From: Suillus spraguei
Taxonomy: Eukaryota; Basidiomycota; Agaricomycetes; Boletales; Suillaceae
Length of the DNA stretch: 64,000 nt
Direction: 5' to 3'
Assembly: GCA_016800925.1 (NCBI GenBank)
Contig: JABCPU010000270.1
Span: 27,773-91,772, forward strand
Shown: one piece after another, positions 33,540 to 45,180 of the stretch
Layout of the letters: every line of letters starts with the position of its first letter
Position numbering within the stretch: position 1 is the first letter of the stretch
Made by a program: the position numbers and the translations under genes
The notes under the pieces: generated by a model
The model's input: the letters and a program-made list of their open reading frames with translations, nothing else
Told to the model about the DNA's origin: nothing
Database searches by the model: none

Positions 33540-34380
33540 CTAGGGTATGGTTGAAGAGTCGATATTTTTCAACACCTGTTTATAATACCTGTCAATAAAC
33601 TGTTGAAAGGTCGTCGTGTCCAAAGCCTGTTGAAAATTGTGGATAAATCCAGAGCGTGTGGGAACCGTTTTGAATGAACTTCTCCGGTTGTTGAGGTACA
33701 GCTGTCCATCGCGACTCTCCAGTCGTGGCAGGGAGTTAAGCAATTTGGTAAGTTTCACGCACCATTTATCTGCCAGGTACATACCCTGACTTGATGCCAT
33801 TGATAAGCGACGCGTCTGGTGCCATTCGTTGCACAGACATCGGTACAGTGTCGCTTTCTGGTGGCAGTCGCAGTGATAGTGCGTCTGCGACCAAAAAACT
33901 CTTGACATCTTGCTTGTCGTTGCGACAGTTCTCGTTGCGTCATGAAAATTTCCAATGTCACACCTTTCACAGTATACGCGGACCACAAACCTAATAGTTC
34001 GACACGCCACTTCTTGAGTGCGTGCACAATGGCTAACAGTTCTTTCTTGTGTACAGGATAATTGAATTGTGCCTCACGAAGCTGCATGGAGTGGAAGGCC
34101 ACGGATCTTGCTGTCTGGGCATCGGTCCGAAGCTTAACATCGCGCCTGTTCGCCAGTCGCTGGCATCGCACGTCACAAAAATCTTGTTCTTCCCGAGGTT
34201 GTCGTGATCTGTGTCGTGAGACAGGCTCGACTGATGATGAGACGCGTATGGTCCGCAACATGGGCAGGAACTGGTCCAAATACCCGACCAGTCCGAGGAA
34301 AGAGCGTACATTGTTTGTGCATTTGGGCATGAGCCAGACTCCAGTCCAGAATCCGTTTCGGACTCGAGGCATCGGCTGAG
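33540..34380 (-). mobile_element. Decayed Ty3/gypsy pol fragment (RNase H region)
   Basis: Read on the minus strand in broken frames, the order is NVRSFLGLVGYLDQFLPMLR (end of the reverse transcriptase thumb), VTCDASDWRTGAMLSFG (RNase H start with its Asp), and FNYPVHKKELLAIVHALKKWR (RNase H middle with its Glu), then a linker toward the integrase zinc region. Each block sits in a different frame. No LTRs flank the piece, so it is an old fragment. It belongs to a gypsy lineage distinct from the elements at 46-64 kb by its wording. Confidence 0.75.
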
Positions 34381-35420
34381 GCCGCTAACCTTATTTTTGG
34401 TGCCTACTAGTAGTTATGTCATTCCCTGCACCTGAATCTCTCACCCATGCCACGAGTTTTGCGGCGTGCTTGAGAGGATATACAAAATCTGCCAGCTGCC
34501 TTGCCCTTTGCATTCTGTTTTACGTCAAAATAACACCTTGTGTTCTTGTCATTCACAATTGATGTTGGTCAAGTGCAAGATCGTACCCGAAGCGAAATGA
34601 ATTAGGGACGCTCTCAAGCTCGTGCACCATGCACTGCTCACTCTTTCTGGTATTTATGACTCTCCCAGCATGCCAAATTCTTGCAGTTACCAGGCCAAGG
34701 TCAAGAGATAGATGTGTAGTCATAGCGTACTTGGATACAAAGATTTAGTAGCTGCAGCCACCGGCTTACCTGGAATCAGTACCGAGTATCTCCCATGGCT
34801 CTGATTCGTGGCTATCACTCTAACTAGAAGCCACCGTGACAGCTAGGTAATGTTCAATATTGAGTTATCGGCTTGTCTAATTCCACAACCTGGACATGCG
34901 GCAATTCATTATAGCTCCTATCCACTCGGTACGTCCTGGGAGTCGGCCACAGACAAACGACAGGTCATATATAGATTATCTTGCACTCAATCATTGGGTA
35001 TCCAAGTCATGGAAGACAAAACGTCGTCGTCCTATACGCCAAGTCCGCGTTGCACGATAGGAAGAGGACGTGCTCTCTGATATACATATGCCAATATCAA
35101 TGGGACCGGTGCAACGCAAGGCTTTCACCCAGAAACTTTCCTTGTTGATATCACTCCGGCGGCAACAATAGCAGCCACAACGATAAGTATCAGTAGCTTT
35201 CAATGGCGCGTTCCAGCCATCACCCAATATCGCATTCGTGATGATGTTCTGTCCGAGCTACTGAAGAGCCTACTACATCCGGACGGTGATTTGTGATTAG
35301 CACAAACTCGCGAAAAGAGACTCACAGCTATCATGGCAAGCAACTAAGAAACTCGTAAATAATCTCACTCTCCCACACAGCAGCACGGTTCATTAGATGG
35401 AACTGAGAAGCATGATATAG

Positions 35421-35457
<37 letters not shown>
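35421..35457 (+). repeat. 37-base poly(A) tract
   Basis: An uninterrupted run of 37 A residues. It could be a simple repeat or the tail of an old retroposed copy, but no retroposed gene is recognisable immediately upstream. Confidence 0.9.
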
Positions 35458-35458
<1 letters not shown>

Positions 35459-36062
35459 AGAAAAACTATCAAGCACACTCACAGCATCCGTTACATAGAT
35501 TGTCCGGACATTGACTATAAGATGCCGGTCAGAAGAAACAAACAAGGTGGTTTTGAGGGAACATACTAAGCTGATTGGTGAAGAGACGACCAATTAGTAA
35601 AAAAAATCAATTACTCAGCCTTCCAGAATCCAAATCTACAGCATCTATATAATATTCCAAGATCATCATAACGCATATCTTCAAGTCAGGTGAATAAAAG
35701 CCATATGATCGCGGGCTACATACAGTTAGTCATTGAACGGATGGATCATTTTATTAACTAGTCAGCAGAAGACGGGTGAATGAGCGACAAGGTCGGTGGA
35801 CATAAGACGATGGAATTCATAGATGTTGGAGTCCGACGCGCCAGAGAGAGAAGGAAGGGAATGGCCGAAGAATCCGAGAAGCAAGGCACGAGGGGGAGAA
35901 GCTGAGGAACGTGGTTCGAGCGCAAGCCATAATAGGCCAGTGGGATCCGTCTCGCTAACGTCGGCTGAGCCTCTGCAACGCAGATCAAATGAGTTATATT
36001 TTATATTTTTCGTTTCTTACTTACCTGGTATAAAGTCAAGCGTCCGAAGACGCAAACATCTC

Positions 36063-36211
36063 AGTTCTTGAATAGAAACTGAGATGTAAGTACCTAGTTC
36101 CTGTAAGTCAGCAATAGCTGACCAAATCGTAGCGTACCTTTGTCTTTCTAGGTAGCGCACATGTTAATAAGAGTTCTTGAATAGAAACTGAGATCGTACC
36201 TTTGTCTTTCT
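36063..36211 (+). repeat. Local direct repeat
   Basis: AGTTCTTGAATAGAAACTGA and CGTACCTTTGTCTTTCTAG each occur twice, with the second copies 60-110 bp downstream: a small tandem duplication with internal loss. Confidence 0.7.
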
Positions 36212-37076
36212 AGCTCCCTCTCTCCCCGTTCGCTCGCCTGTCATCACGACAATAAATTGTATCCATCCAACGCTTTTATCTTCGAAATGAGGATCACGGG
36301 GCGACACCCTTGACCAAAGTAAGCATTTTCGCATGAGGTCAAGAACACAATCCAGAGTTTCTATCAAAGCAAAATTAGTCGTGAAGTTGTCATTTAAAAC
36401 GAGTCTAAGCGTGAAATGTAAATTTTTGGACATTATCGTGGCAGTTGATAGGCATCGGTGTCCCGCCAATGTGTTCTATTTCAAATATATATCTTGATAA
36501 GAATGCCCTCCGGTGATCGTCCAACTCTTCCACGCGAAAAAACCGTCTCATTCCAATGTCATGTTCTGCGGTGAAGGAATCGAAAGTTGTGCGTGGAGGC
36601 GGCGAGGTATGCTCCAGTGGTCATATCAGTGAAGTGATATGGTAGATAACAATCTCAATATCCGTAAATGTGGCTGTGGGTGTTGCATGTGGATGTTTCA
36701 GCTAATTAATGACGGGATTTCGCGGCAGCCAAGCAAGTTCTAATTATATGTATATATCGTTTAATACCGGTAACGTTTGAACGACAAGGTGATTATAAAC
36801 GCAATTTGCGTTGATATATCGTAAGAACGAACAAAAAACATGGATGTCGCATGAAATGTATCTTAAGAGTACGTGCTGGTAAGTATCACGAAAAAGTCGA
36901 GTAGTGATAATCAAGCGCAAGACAATGTCAAAGGTAAACAGAAAACCAAGGTCTGAGATCATGATGAAGATGCACTGTACATAGGTATGAACGTCCAAAG
37001 GTGGTGTCAATCGAAACGCGGCGAGGGTACTATTACAGGTTCAACTTCAATTATCGCCTTTTGGATTTCCTGCAAT

Positions 37077-38314
37077 TTACTGCCTTATAGAGTCATACGC
37101 AGGCGGGATATCTCTTGGTTCTGTTTCTTCTTCACTATGCACCTGTCCTCCGTCTTGGTGCTGGACAACGCCGCTAGAACCCTCCCCGTCGACTTCTTGC
37201 TGGGTAGCGAGGCCAAGGCCCTGACGCCCAGCAGCAGCTTCCCTCTCCTTCATTGCGCGACTGCTGGAGGATGTATTGCTGACGCTTGGGTCAGGAGATG
37301 TGAGGGGGCGTGGGTTGTGCCAGTCTGCTTGCTGCATTGGGTACACGTTCGGTCCGCCAGCAGGGTAATGCCCTGGGCCTGGCCGTATGAAGCCCTGAGA
37401 CGGGTACCCCTCGGCGGCAGTGGTGGCGGTGTCGCTGTATTGCGAAGGAGAGCTAAGCATGGAGGTTGTGCGGTGGTTATTTGCACCTGCGACAGACGCC
37501 GCCGCACCGGTAGATAAGAAGGGGCTTAAGGTGCTTTCCCCATATTGGCGCATGCTGCCACCACGGTCAGGGTAGGGCGTAATCTCGTTTTCTACGCCAA
37601 GATCCACTTGGGGGAGGGTTCCGCCTCCTGAGGGGTGGGAAGTTACGCGATCGGGGTCAAAGTTGCCGTCAAACTCATCTCTTCTTCTGCGACGACGTAA
37701 GCAGAAGATGAGAAGGGCGAAGATAGCGAGTGCAGCGACACCACCGATGACGCCACCTACGATTGCACCCGTGTTTGTCGAATTGTTTGTGGACGATGCA
37801 GAGGAAGTTGAGACAGGGATTGATGTCGTTATGGATATCTCTGTTGTAACGATAGTGGTTGATCCGAATGCATTTGTTGAGCTAGTATATTGCGTAAAGA
37901 ACTGTAGAATTTGATGAGATAAAATGGGACAAACGTAATCGTAATGGGTACTGTAGTGGCAACAGACGTCATGGAAGTGGTTGTTGGAATCGTACTTGTC
38001 GTGGTAGGGGTAGTAGAAGTTTGCTCATTATTATTGGTTGTCGTCGAAGATATCGATGTTGTGGGACTTGGTGTTACTGCCGAAGTTGTTGGGGATGTTA
38101 ATGTCGGCGTCGATGGCGTCGATGGTGTGCTGCTAGTAGCTAATGATTGATTTGATTAGTACTGTTTGTGTCTTATTTATCATGGGGAAGAAGGAATACT
38201 TGGTATTGTAGTAGGAGCGGAACTAGAACTAGGTGTCGTTGAAGTAGTTGTCGGTGATGTGGTCGTTGGGGTCGGGGTTGATGCTGCTGTGACTGGTGAT
38301 GCACCAGACGACAT
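37077..38314 (-). CDS. Ser/Thr-rich single-pass membrane protein, copy F
   Basis: Three exons (38314-38200, 38139-37952 and 37901-37077) join in frame, giving 375 residues. Intron 1 is 60 bp (GTATTC, CTAATCAA branch-like site, CATTAG) and removes two in-frame stops. Intron 2 is 50 bp (GTACCC..CTACAG). The start ATGTCG follows the family leader (CCAATACCC). The ectodomain is about 140 residues of Thr/Ser/Pro, probably O-mannosylated. The membrane span is at about 145-168 (GAIVGGVIGGVAALAIFALLIF), then an arginine run, DEFDGNFDPDR, the LGVENEITPYPDRGGSM block, a Gln/Pro/Gly-rich tail and a C-terminus ending RDIPPAYDSIRQ with a PPxY motif. This is the most complete member of the family and the best reference for annotating the others. 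Confidence 0.75.
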
Positions 38315-39200
38315 GATGGCAAGAAGGAAGAACAAATCGGGTATTGGGATGGAACCGCTTATAGGAGCGTACTAAACGGAAAAACGTTTGCTGCGCAGGC
38401 TCAGCCCGGGCGACTTTAACCGTGTCGGAACAAATATAATAAAGTTTTGACTCCAGACGTACACGCCCGTTTGCTTCAATCTCCGACTTCATTAGTTAAT
38501 GTAGCAAGGCCACACTACACACTCACGGCCAACTAACTTGTCCGCCTACCCACGCCAGCCCGTCTCGAATTCTGCCATCGGTACACTCGATTACCGACTC
38601 CATGTGGCAGTTTTAAATGGATTGAAACAGCACCCATGAAGATGCCATTATAGTGAGCGATGCGTTCACTCCTCGGGACCTGTCATGGTATCCTTCAGTG
38701 TTCACTTCTTCCGGTTCAGGTACGCACGTAAAACTAAAACTTCGTTCCCTGGTACAAAGCCCAATTCATTCTACAAGTCTCCATTTATGGCCCACCTGCC
38801 TTGTCCATTCCAACCAGAATTTTCATGTTGCTTCTAAGTTACGATGCCAATGCCATCCTCTCAGTGTCTTGTGGTCCTAATACCGACTTCGCTCCGCTAT
38901 TTCGATCCCACCACCATGATCCTCAGTTCTAAACCCGACCGCAGCGGCCCCCAGTCCCATTTCGAGTAAACATTACCTGACCAAAGCATGTTTAGAAATC
39001 AATTAATAATTGTGACCCCACGCTGCCATTTCATCTGCTTTTCAAACTGCCACCCCGCACGCCATTACGTATGGCCATTCCTTAATACATCAACGTTAAC
39101 CCTCTTTATCGCAAGAAAGTGCCGGAACGGGCATACCGTGTTATACTAACATTCAGATAAATATCCAGCTGGATCACGTACGTCGTCCCTGCAGAATTCG
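38315..39200. other. No recognisable gene
   Basis: Intergenic sequence between copy F and the tandem duplication. Only short unassigned frames are seen. Confidence 0.3.
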
Positions 39201-41551
39201 TATCAGCTCTTCAAGTTTTTCAACATCACTATTGTAATACGGACGACTTGAAAATTTGCTGTATCAATCCACGACATTACCAGGAAGACTACGGCATGCT
39301 CCATCCATAGCGTTCAAATTTTGACGGGATCTCGGAGTCGTCATCGGTATGCATGTAATCGATCAATGGCCTCTCAAGTAATGGTATGTGTTCCCATGGA
39401 ATATCGACGTCGTGTCTTACAAGTACTCGCACAGGCTGCAATTCTCATCCTACAGATCCCTCGATCTGATTTAATCTCAGGAAATGTTCAAGTATATTGG
39501 CGACTTCCGACCGTGTCAATGCGTTTCAGCACTATGGTGACGGTTATATTTGTCGCCAGTGTTCTTAGTCCGCGACGCGCGTCACCTATCAGAGGTGCAA
39601 ATATCATGGATCACATATAACGCGCACACCCTATTGGTTCCTGTGATGCTTGCGAGTGTGTCGATAAAGCGTTTACACAGTAGGTAACCTTATTTTTCAT
39701 ATTACTTAGTGGAACTAACTGCATCTACTCATCTAGTACTAAGGCAGCGTGCCCACAGCTTCTACCCAACCCATGTACTCAAGTACAAAATGTGACATTT
39801 ATTATACTGTGCAGTCAATCTATTCCTGCTGGGGCGGCGTATACGCGAGTACATGTCGCGAGCAAGGCAAGTGGCATCACGCCACACCCTAAATGACTAA
39901 TCTAGGGTGCACAGCACTGCAACCAAAAATAGAGTGCCGGGAAAGCTGCCCTTTTCTAGCGTGTTTTGCATCTTGATAACTCGTCAGTGAATGTGGGTTG
40001 CGTCCTGCTTAGTGTCTACATCAAAGGATCTGTCGTGATCATCAAGATCAGACCAGTGGTAACAACACTCATAGCCTCCCTTTGATGGGCTCCCAGCTCA
40101 TTTATAAGAGAGACAAAAAGGTGTGCGTGGGAAACTTGGGCTTTTGAACTCTTTAACGAATGCAGATGGAAAATTCGGTTGATGAAATCGTAATAGCCAG
40201 GAGTTTGAAACTCTTTGCTGTGAGTTCTTTATAAATATCAAGGCAGGATAATGACGAACATGCGGTCACCAGTATATTCTCAGTGCGTTTGTTTGAACTG
40301 CGTCTTCCTTGTCCTAACCTGATAGTTCAGTATCGACGGTGACATTCTGGGTAGGCTTGTCCTGATCTATTCACGTCCGCCCGTTCAACTGGCGTATGCA
40401 GACCTACGATTTTGTTTGTTCGCTTCACGAAGAGGTAATGCATTTGTTCTAGATACGGTTCGTTTTGGATGTTGACAATATGGTGTTCGCAGTGGACATT
40501 CTTACTTCGATCGCGTTGGACAAAGGTAAAAGGCCTTTATATCATTGCACGATATGTCCCATTTGCCCTTATGATCACGGACTTATATGGTACGTTCGTT
40601 CCAAATACTGTACATTCCCGATAATGAATCGACATAATTTGTTTCAGTGGCCTTGGTCCCAAACGAGAACTTGAAGGTATGTGCAGCGGACTTTCACTGA
40701 GGAGAACGCTTACCGCATGACTTCACTAGAAATGCCAGATACTGAGCAATATTTCCGTATGTATGTGTACAGTACATGCTGCATGCACATCCTTGCTGAG
40801 CATTTCTCTTTCCTCTCACAGTTCTTGGACTGATATCACTCGCTTTCTCTGAATGTATATATCTCTCATTACCTTGCGACATAAATGTTCTCCTGATGAG
40901 ATTTGCCTAGTCTTTTTTATTCTGAGAACATACGCACTCTGGAAAAACAATAGAATGATACTCGTGGCCGTGCTGTCGGCATTTTTTGTGAGTCCCATGC
41001 CCACTCCACACCCTAGCTTATGTTTGACGAACCAGTCAGGCAATTATTGTATCATCTATCAGCATGTTGCTTGTCGCTGGTGCTAACTCTGATGGTTTGT
41101 GTTCTTTTTTCCCATGCCATTGTACTATTCGCTGTATTCACTTCACTTTCGCAGCCACGATTAGTGCGATCCCAGGCGTCTCAGGTTGCTCCTTGAGCCC
41201 ACACGGTCTCCAATTCTTCTTTCCTTTTATTCTCGTGTTTGTCTTTCAACTAGGTATACAATCGGGAACTGGGAACACATCGTAGACTCACACACTGATT
41301 GATAGTTTCTCCAGGACTGGTCTGCTGACGATGATACGCGTTATTCAGAACTGGCGGTCGGCCAAATGCCCTCTGTACGTCATGCTGGTGAAGCATAACA
41401 TATTCTACTATGCATGCGGTCTCCGTGAGTCGGGTCTTAGATATGTTTCTGCGCTCATCAGCGATGATAACTGCTTCAAAAGTTTTCTCGGCCGTGAACG
41501 TTCTTCTTCCATTATTGCTTGCGGATGTGCGTAAACGGTACCCTTTGATAC
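39201..41551 (+). repeat. Tandem duplication, unit 1
   Basis: Aligns collinearly with 42,006-44,329 and, after two insertions, 46,297-46,360 (offset about 2,805 bp), with scattered substitutions and small indels. Shared landmarks are TATCAGCTCTTCAAGTTTTT at the start, the GGATGTTGA.AATATGGTGTT block at 40,467/43,299 and GGTGAAGCATAACATATTCT near the end. It contains the DUF6533-like gene copy B except for its last exon. Confidence 0.85.
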
Positions 41552-41806
41552 GATGAAGTTATTGATGCTTCGCAGGGGTATTCCCTATACTTCTCTCTCG
41601 AAGGGTATGCACCTCGCGATTCTATTGTGAATTTGTACTGACGACGTCTCCAAATGCGCATGTACAGTTTGCAGATATTTATTCTTGCAATCCTCGCCAC
41701 ACGCATGCACCTCCATCTCTGGCATAGTGAGGGGCACGTGAACGGCTCTAAGACCCTGGTGTGCACTTCTATGTCCGAAATGCTACCTGCAAACCATACG
41801 GTATGA
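40822..41806 (+). CDS. DUF6533-like seven-helix membrane protein, copy B
   Basis: Recognisable exons are 40822-40854 (LGLISLAFSE), 40911-40987 (FILRTYALWKNNRMILVAVLSAFF, donor GTGAGT), a piece ending near 41255 (AIPGVSG ... FFFPFILVFVFQL, donor GTATAC), about 41317-41430 (MIRVIQNWRSAKCP, MLVKHNIFYYACGL), VNVLLPLLLADV (about 41492-41530), and a last exon with LQIFILAILATRMHLHLWH reaching the stop at 41804-41806. The order of helices is that of the DUF6533 family of Agaricomycete multi-pass proteins. The N-terminal helices are not recognisable upstream and one acceptor is unclear, so the exon structure is incomplete and the gene may be partly decayed. Function is unknown. Confidence 0.5.
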
Positions 41807-41809
41807 CAG

Positions 41810-42005
41810 TGACTTATTCAACGTCGTTTGTGGAGTAGTATTTGATCTATTAGACGACGATTGAGACGTGCTTGTGTAATTCCCCCTAGGAATCTATTTA
41901 TTGACACATGAAGGCGCGAGCAGGCCATTGTGTCGAAGACAACATGAACGATGACGACGGACCATTAACAGTCAGATAATATCTAGTATACGATGTAGCT
42001 AGCCA
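41810..42005. other. Junction between duplication units
   Basis: About 450 bp between the end of the unit 1 homology and the start of unit 2 (41,552-42,005) carries the last exon of copy B and then unique sequence. Confidence 0.4.
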
Positions 42006-43651
42006 TATCAGCTCTTCAAGTTTTTCAACATTGCTACGTGCTAATACAAATGACTTGAAAAACAATTCACGACATTACTAGGAAGACTATGGCATGCTCC
42101 ATTCATAGTGTTCAAATTTTAACAGGATCTTTGAGTCATCATCGGTATACATGCAATCGATCAATGGCCTGTTAATTGGTGGTATATATTATATCGCCGT
42201 CGTGTCTTACGAGTACTCGGACAGGCTGCAATTCTCATCTTCCAGATCCCTTGATTTCAGAAAACGTTACGCCGCCAAGTATATTGGCGACTTGTCATGC
42301 CTTCCGACCGTGTCAATGCGCTTCAGCACTATGATGACGGTTATATTTGTCGCCAGTGTTCTTAGTTCGCGACGCGCGTCACCTATCAGAGGTGCAAATA
42401 TCATGGGTCACACATAACGCGCACACCCTATTTGTTCCTGTGATACTTGCGAGTGTGTCAGTCAAGCCTTTATACAGTAGGTAACCTTGTTTTTCGTATC
42501 ACTTAGTGGAATTAACTCACGTCTACTCATCTACTACTAAGGTAGCGTGCCCAACCTGTGTACTCGAGTACAAAATGCGATACTTTATACTGCGCAGTCG
42601 ATCTATTCCTGCTGGCGCGGCGTATCCACGACTACGTGTCGTGAGCAAGGCAAAAAGTGGCAAAGAGCACCACGCTACGAGAAAGCCACCCTGGATGAAC
42701 TAATCTAGGGTGCGCTGCACTGCAACTAAAAATAGGGTGCCGGGAAAGCTCCGTCCTTCTGTAGTCCGTTTTGCGTCTTGAGTACTTATGACCATCTTTT
42801 CAGCGACGCAGCTCTACGTAGGTTGCGTCCTGCTTAGTGCATTCTGTCAACCTAAATGAAGGATCTGTTGTGATCATCAAGCTCAGCCCAATGGTAACAA
42901 CACTCATAGCCTCCCCTTGACGGGCTCCCAGCTCATTTATAAGAGAGACAAAAAGGTGTGCGCGGGAAACTTGGGCTTTTGAACTCTTCAACGAATACAG
43001 ATGGAAAATTTTGGATGAAATCGCAGTGGCCAGGAATGTGCAACTCTTTGCGGTAGGTTCTTTATGAATGTCAAGGCAGGATAATAACGAACATGCGGTC
43101 ACCAGTATATTAGCAGTGCGTGTTGTTTGAACTGCTTCTTCCTTGTTCTAACCTGATAGTTCAGTATCGACGGCGACATTCTGGGTAGACTTGTCATGAT
43201 CTATTCACGTTCATCGTTAAACTGGCGTATGCAGACCTACGATTTTGTTTGTTCACTTCACGAAGAGGTAATGCATTTGTTCTAGATACGATTTGTTTTG
43301 GATGTTGATAATATGGTGTTCGCAGTGGACATTCTTACTTCGATCGCGTTGAACAAAAGTAAAAGGCCTTTATATCATTGCACGATATGTCCCATTTGTC
43401 CTTCTGATCACGGCATTATATGGTACGTTTGTTCCAAATACTGTACATTCCCGATAATGAATAGACATAATTTGATTTAGCGGCCTTGGCTCAAAACGAG
43501 AACTCGAAGGTATGTGCAGCAGACTTCCACTGAGGATGACGCTCACTATATGAACTCACTATACATGCCAGATATTGAGTAATATTTCCGCACGTATGTG
43601 TACAGTACATGCTGCATGCACACCGCCGAGCATTTCTCTTTCCTTTCACAG

Positions 43652-44329
43652 TTTTTGGACTGACATCACTTACTTTCTCGGAATGTATATCTTTCTCATT
43701 ACCTCGCGACACAAATATTCTCCTGATCAGATTTGCGTAGTATTTTTCATTCTGAGAACATATGCACTCTGGAAAAACAGTAGAACCATACTCGTGCATG
43801 ATGTCAGTATTTTTTGTGAGTCCCATGCCTAATCCATGCCCTAGCTCATGTTTGACGAACCACTCAGGCAGTTCTCGTATCATATATCAGCATGATGATT
43901 GTCTCTGATGTTAACTCTATTGGTTTGTGCTCCTACTTTCCCCTGCCATTGTACTATTCACTACTTTCGCTTCACTTTCACAGTCGTGACTAGTACCATC
44001 ACAGGCATCCCAGGCTGCTCCTTGAGCCCGCACTGTTCCAGATTATTTGTTTCTTTTATTCTCATGTTTGCGTTTCAACTGGGTATGCAGTCAGGAACTG
44101 AGAGCACATCATAGACTCACACACTGACTGATGCTTTCTCCAGGACTGGTCTGCCTGATGATGATATGCATTATATGGAGCTGGTGGTCTGCCGAAGCCC
44201 TCCCCTCTGTATGTCATGCTGGTGAAGCATGACATATTCTACTATGCATGCGGTCTCCGTGAGTCGGGTCTTAGATATGTTTCTGCACTCATCAGCGATG
44301 ATAATTACTTCAAAAGCTTTTTCGGCCTT
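43652..44329 (+). pseudogene. DUF6533-like membrane protein, copy C (disrupted)
   Basis: The same exon pieces as copy B are present (FILRTYALWKNSRTILV near 43,735-43,800; SCSLSPHCSRLFVSFILMFAFQL near 44,080; LVKH(D)IFYYACGL near 44,220-44,250) with extra small indels. The gene is cut at 44,329 by the solo LTR, and its remaining 3' part is separated by that LTR and by the nested elements. It cannot encode a full protein. Confidence 0.7.
44325..44329 (+). repeat. Target-site duplication GCCTT (left)
   Basis: The identical 5 bases GCCTT occur at 46,297-46,301, immediately after the LTR. In unit 1 only one related site is present at the equivalent place, confirming insertion. Confidence 0.9.
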
Positions 44330-44448
44330 TGTCATATACCGTACATTCAGGTCTAGATCAAATCCAATCCATGGACATCCAGACACCCAACCTACACATA
44401 TCTGATCCACCCATCCACTCCAGTTCACATATCCGATCCACCCATCCA

Positions 44449-44570
44449 CTCCAATCCATATCCATCCATGTCCATATCCGATCCATGTCCATATCCGATC
44501 CGTGTCCATATCCGATCCGTGTCCATATCCGATCCGTGTCCATATCCGATCCGAGTTCATATCCGAACTA
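44449..44570 (+). repeat. 17-bp tandem repeat in the solo LTR
   Basis: About five to six copies of TCCATATCCGATCCGTG. The frames that run through it (MSISDPCPYPIRVHIRS type) are repeat artefacts. Confidence 0.85.
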
Positions 44571-45180
44571 TTCCCGCGCACCTGCGCATTACCCCTTTTA
44601 GAATATACCTGTGTCTCCGGCTTCTGGGTATCTCTGTGCTTCCGGTTCTCGGTGATCTCTGCCTCCGTCTTGATAAGTATTTCGTACAAGCTTCATCTCC
44701 GAGTTCATAGCCTTATGTCCCGCTGTACTTACTAATGTGTTTCCGACATAGCCTCGGACTATCCGTACTTACCCTCCGGCATGTTCCTACAGTATATAAA
44801 CTTGTAGTACAACTCCTGCAGACCTTAGTCTGATTCATTGTTCCTACTTCTGTATATTCCTTTGACTACTCTGTATCCTGTTATCATGTCTATATAACTC
44901 CGTCTCCGTTCTTGCACTTGGGCTCCGGCCCTTGTAAGCTTCCAACTCAGGCCTATGGGATTACTCCCTAGGCCGGAGCTTTGATCCTATGTCCTATAAT
45001 CTGTTCGGACTTCGTCCATCTCTGTCTATCATCTGTTTCACCTCCGACTCTACCTTTGGTAGTCTTATACTTTCTGTTTCTATTCCGGACCTTGTCCGGA
45101 GTAGTCTATACTATCTCTACACCATATCCGGACCTACTCCTCTCTAGTAGCCAACACTTCCTCTAAGATCCACAGAGCTA

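Larger units (their letters stand above)
34381..37076. other. Gene-poor stretch with repeats
   Basis: No family-bearing frame. It contains the 34,800-34,885 repeat also found at 29,480; a 37-base A tract; a diverged copy of the 31,930 repeat at 35,498-35,560; and a 110-bp direct repeat at 36,063-36,211. The last about 100 bp (36,975-37,076) is 3' flank of copy F, similar to that of copy B. Confidence 0.35.

Noticed and set aside
44171..44710. Several overlapping frames rich in SDPCPYPIRVHIR or MDTDRIWTRIGYG
   Set aside because: They are readings of the 17-bp tandem repeat in the solo LTR.
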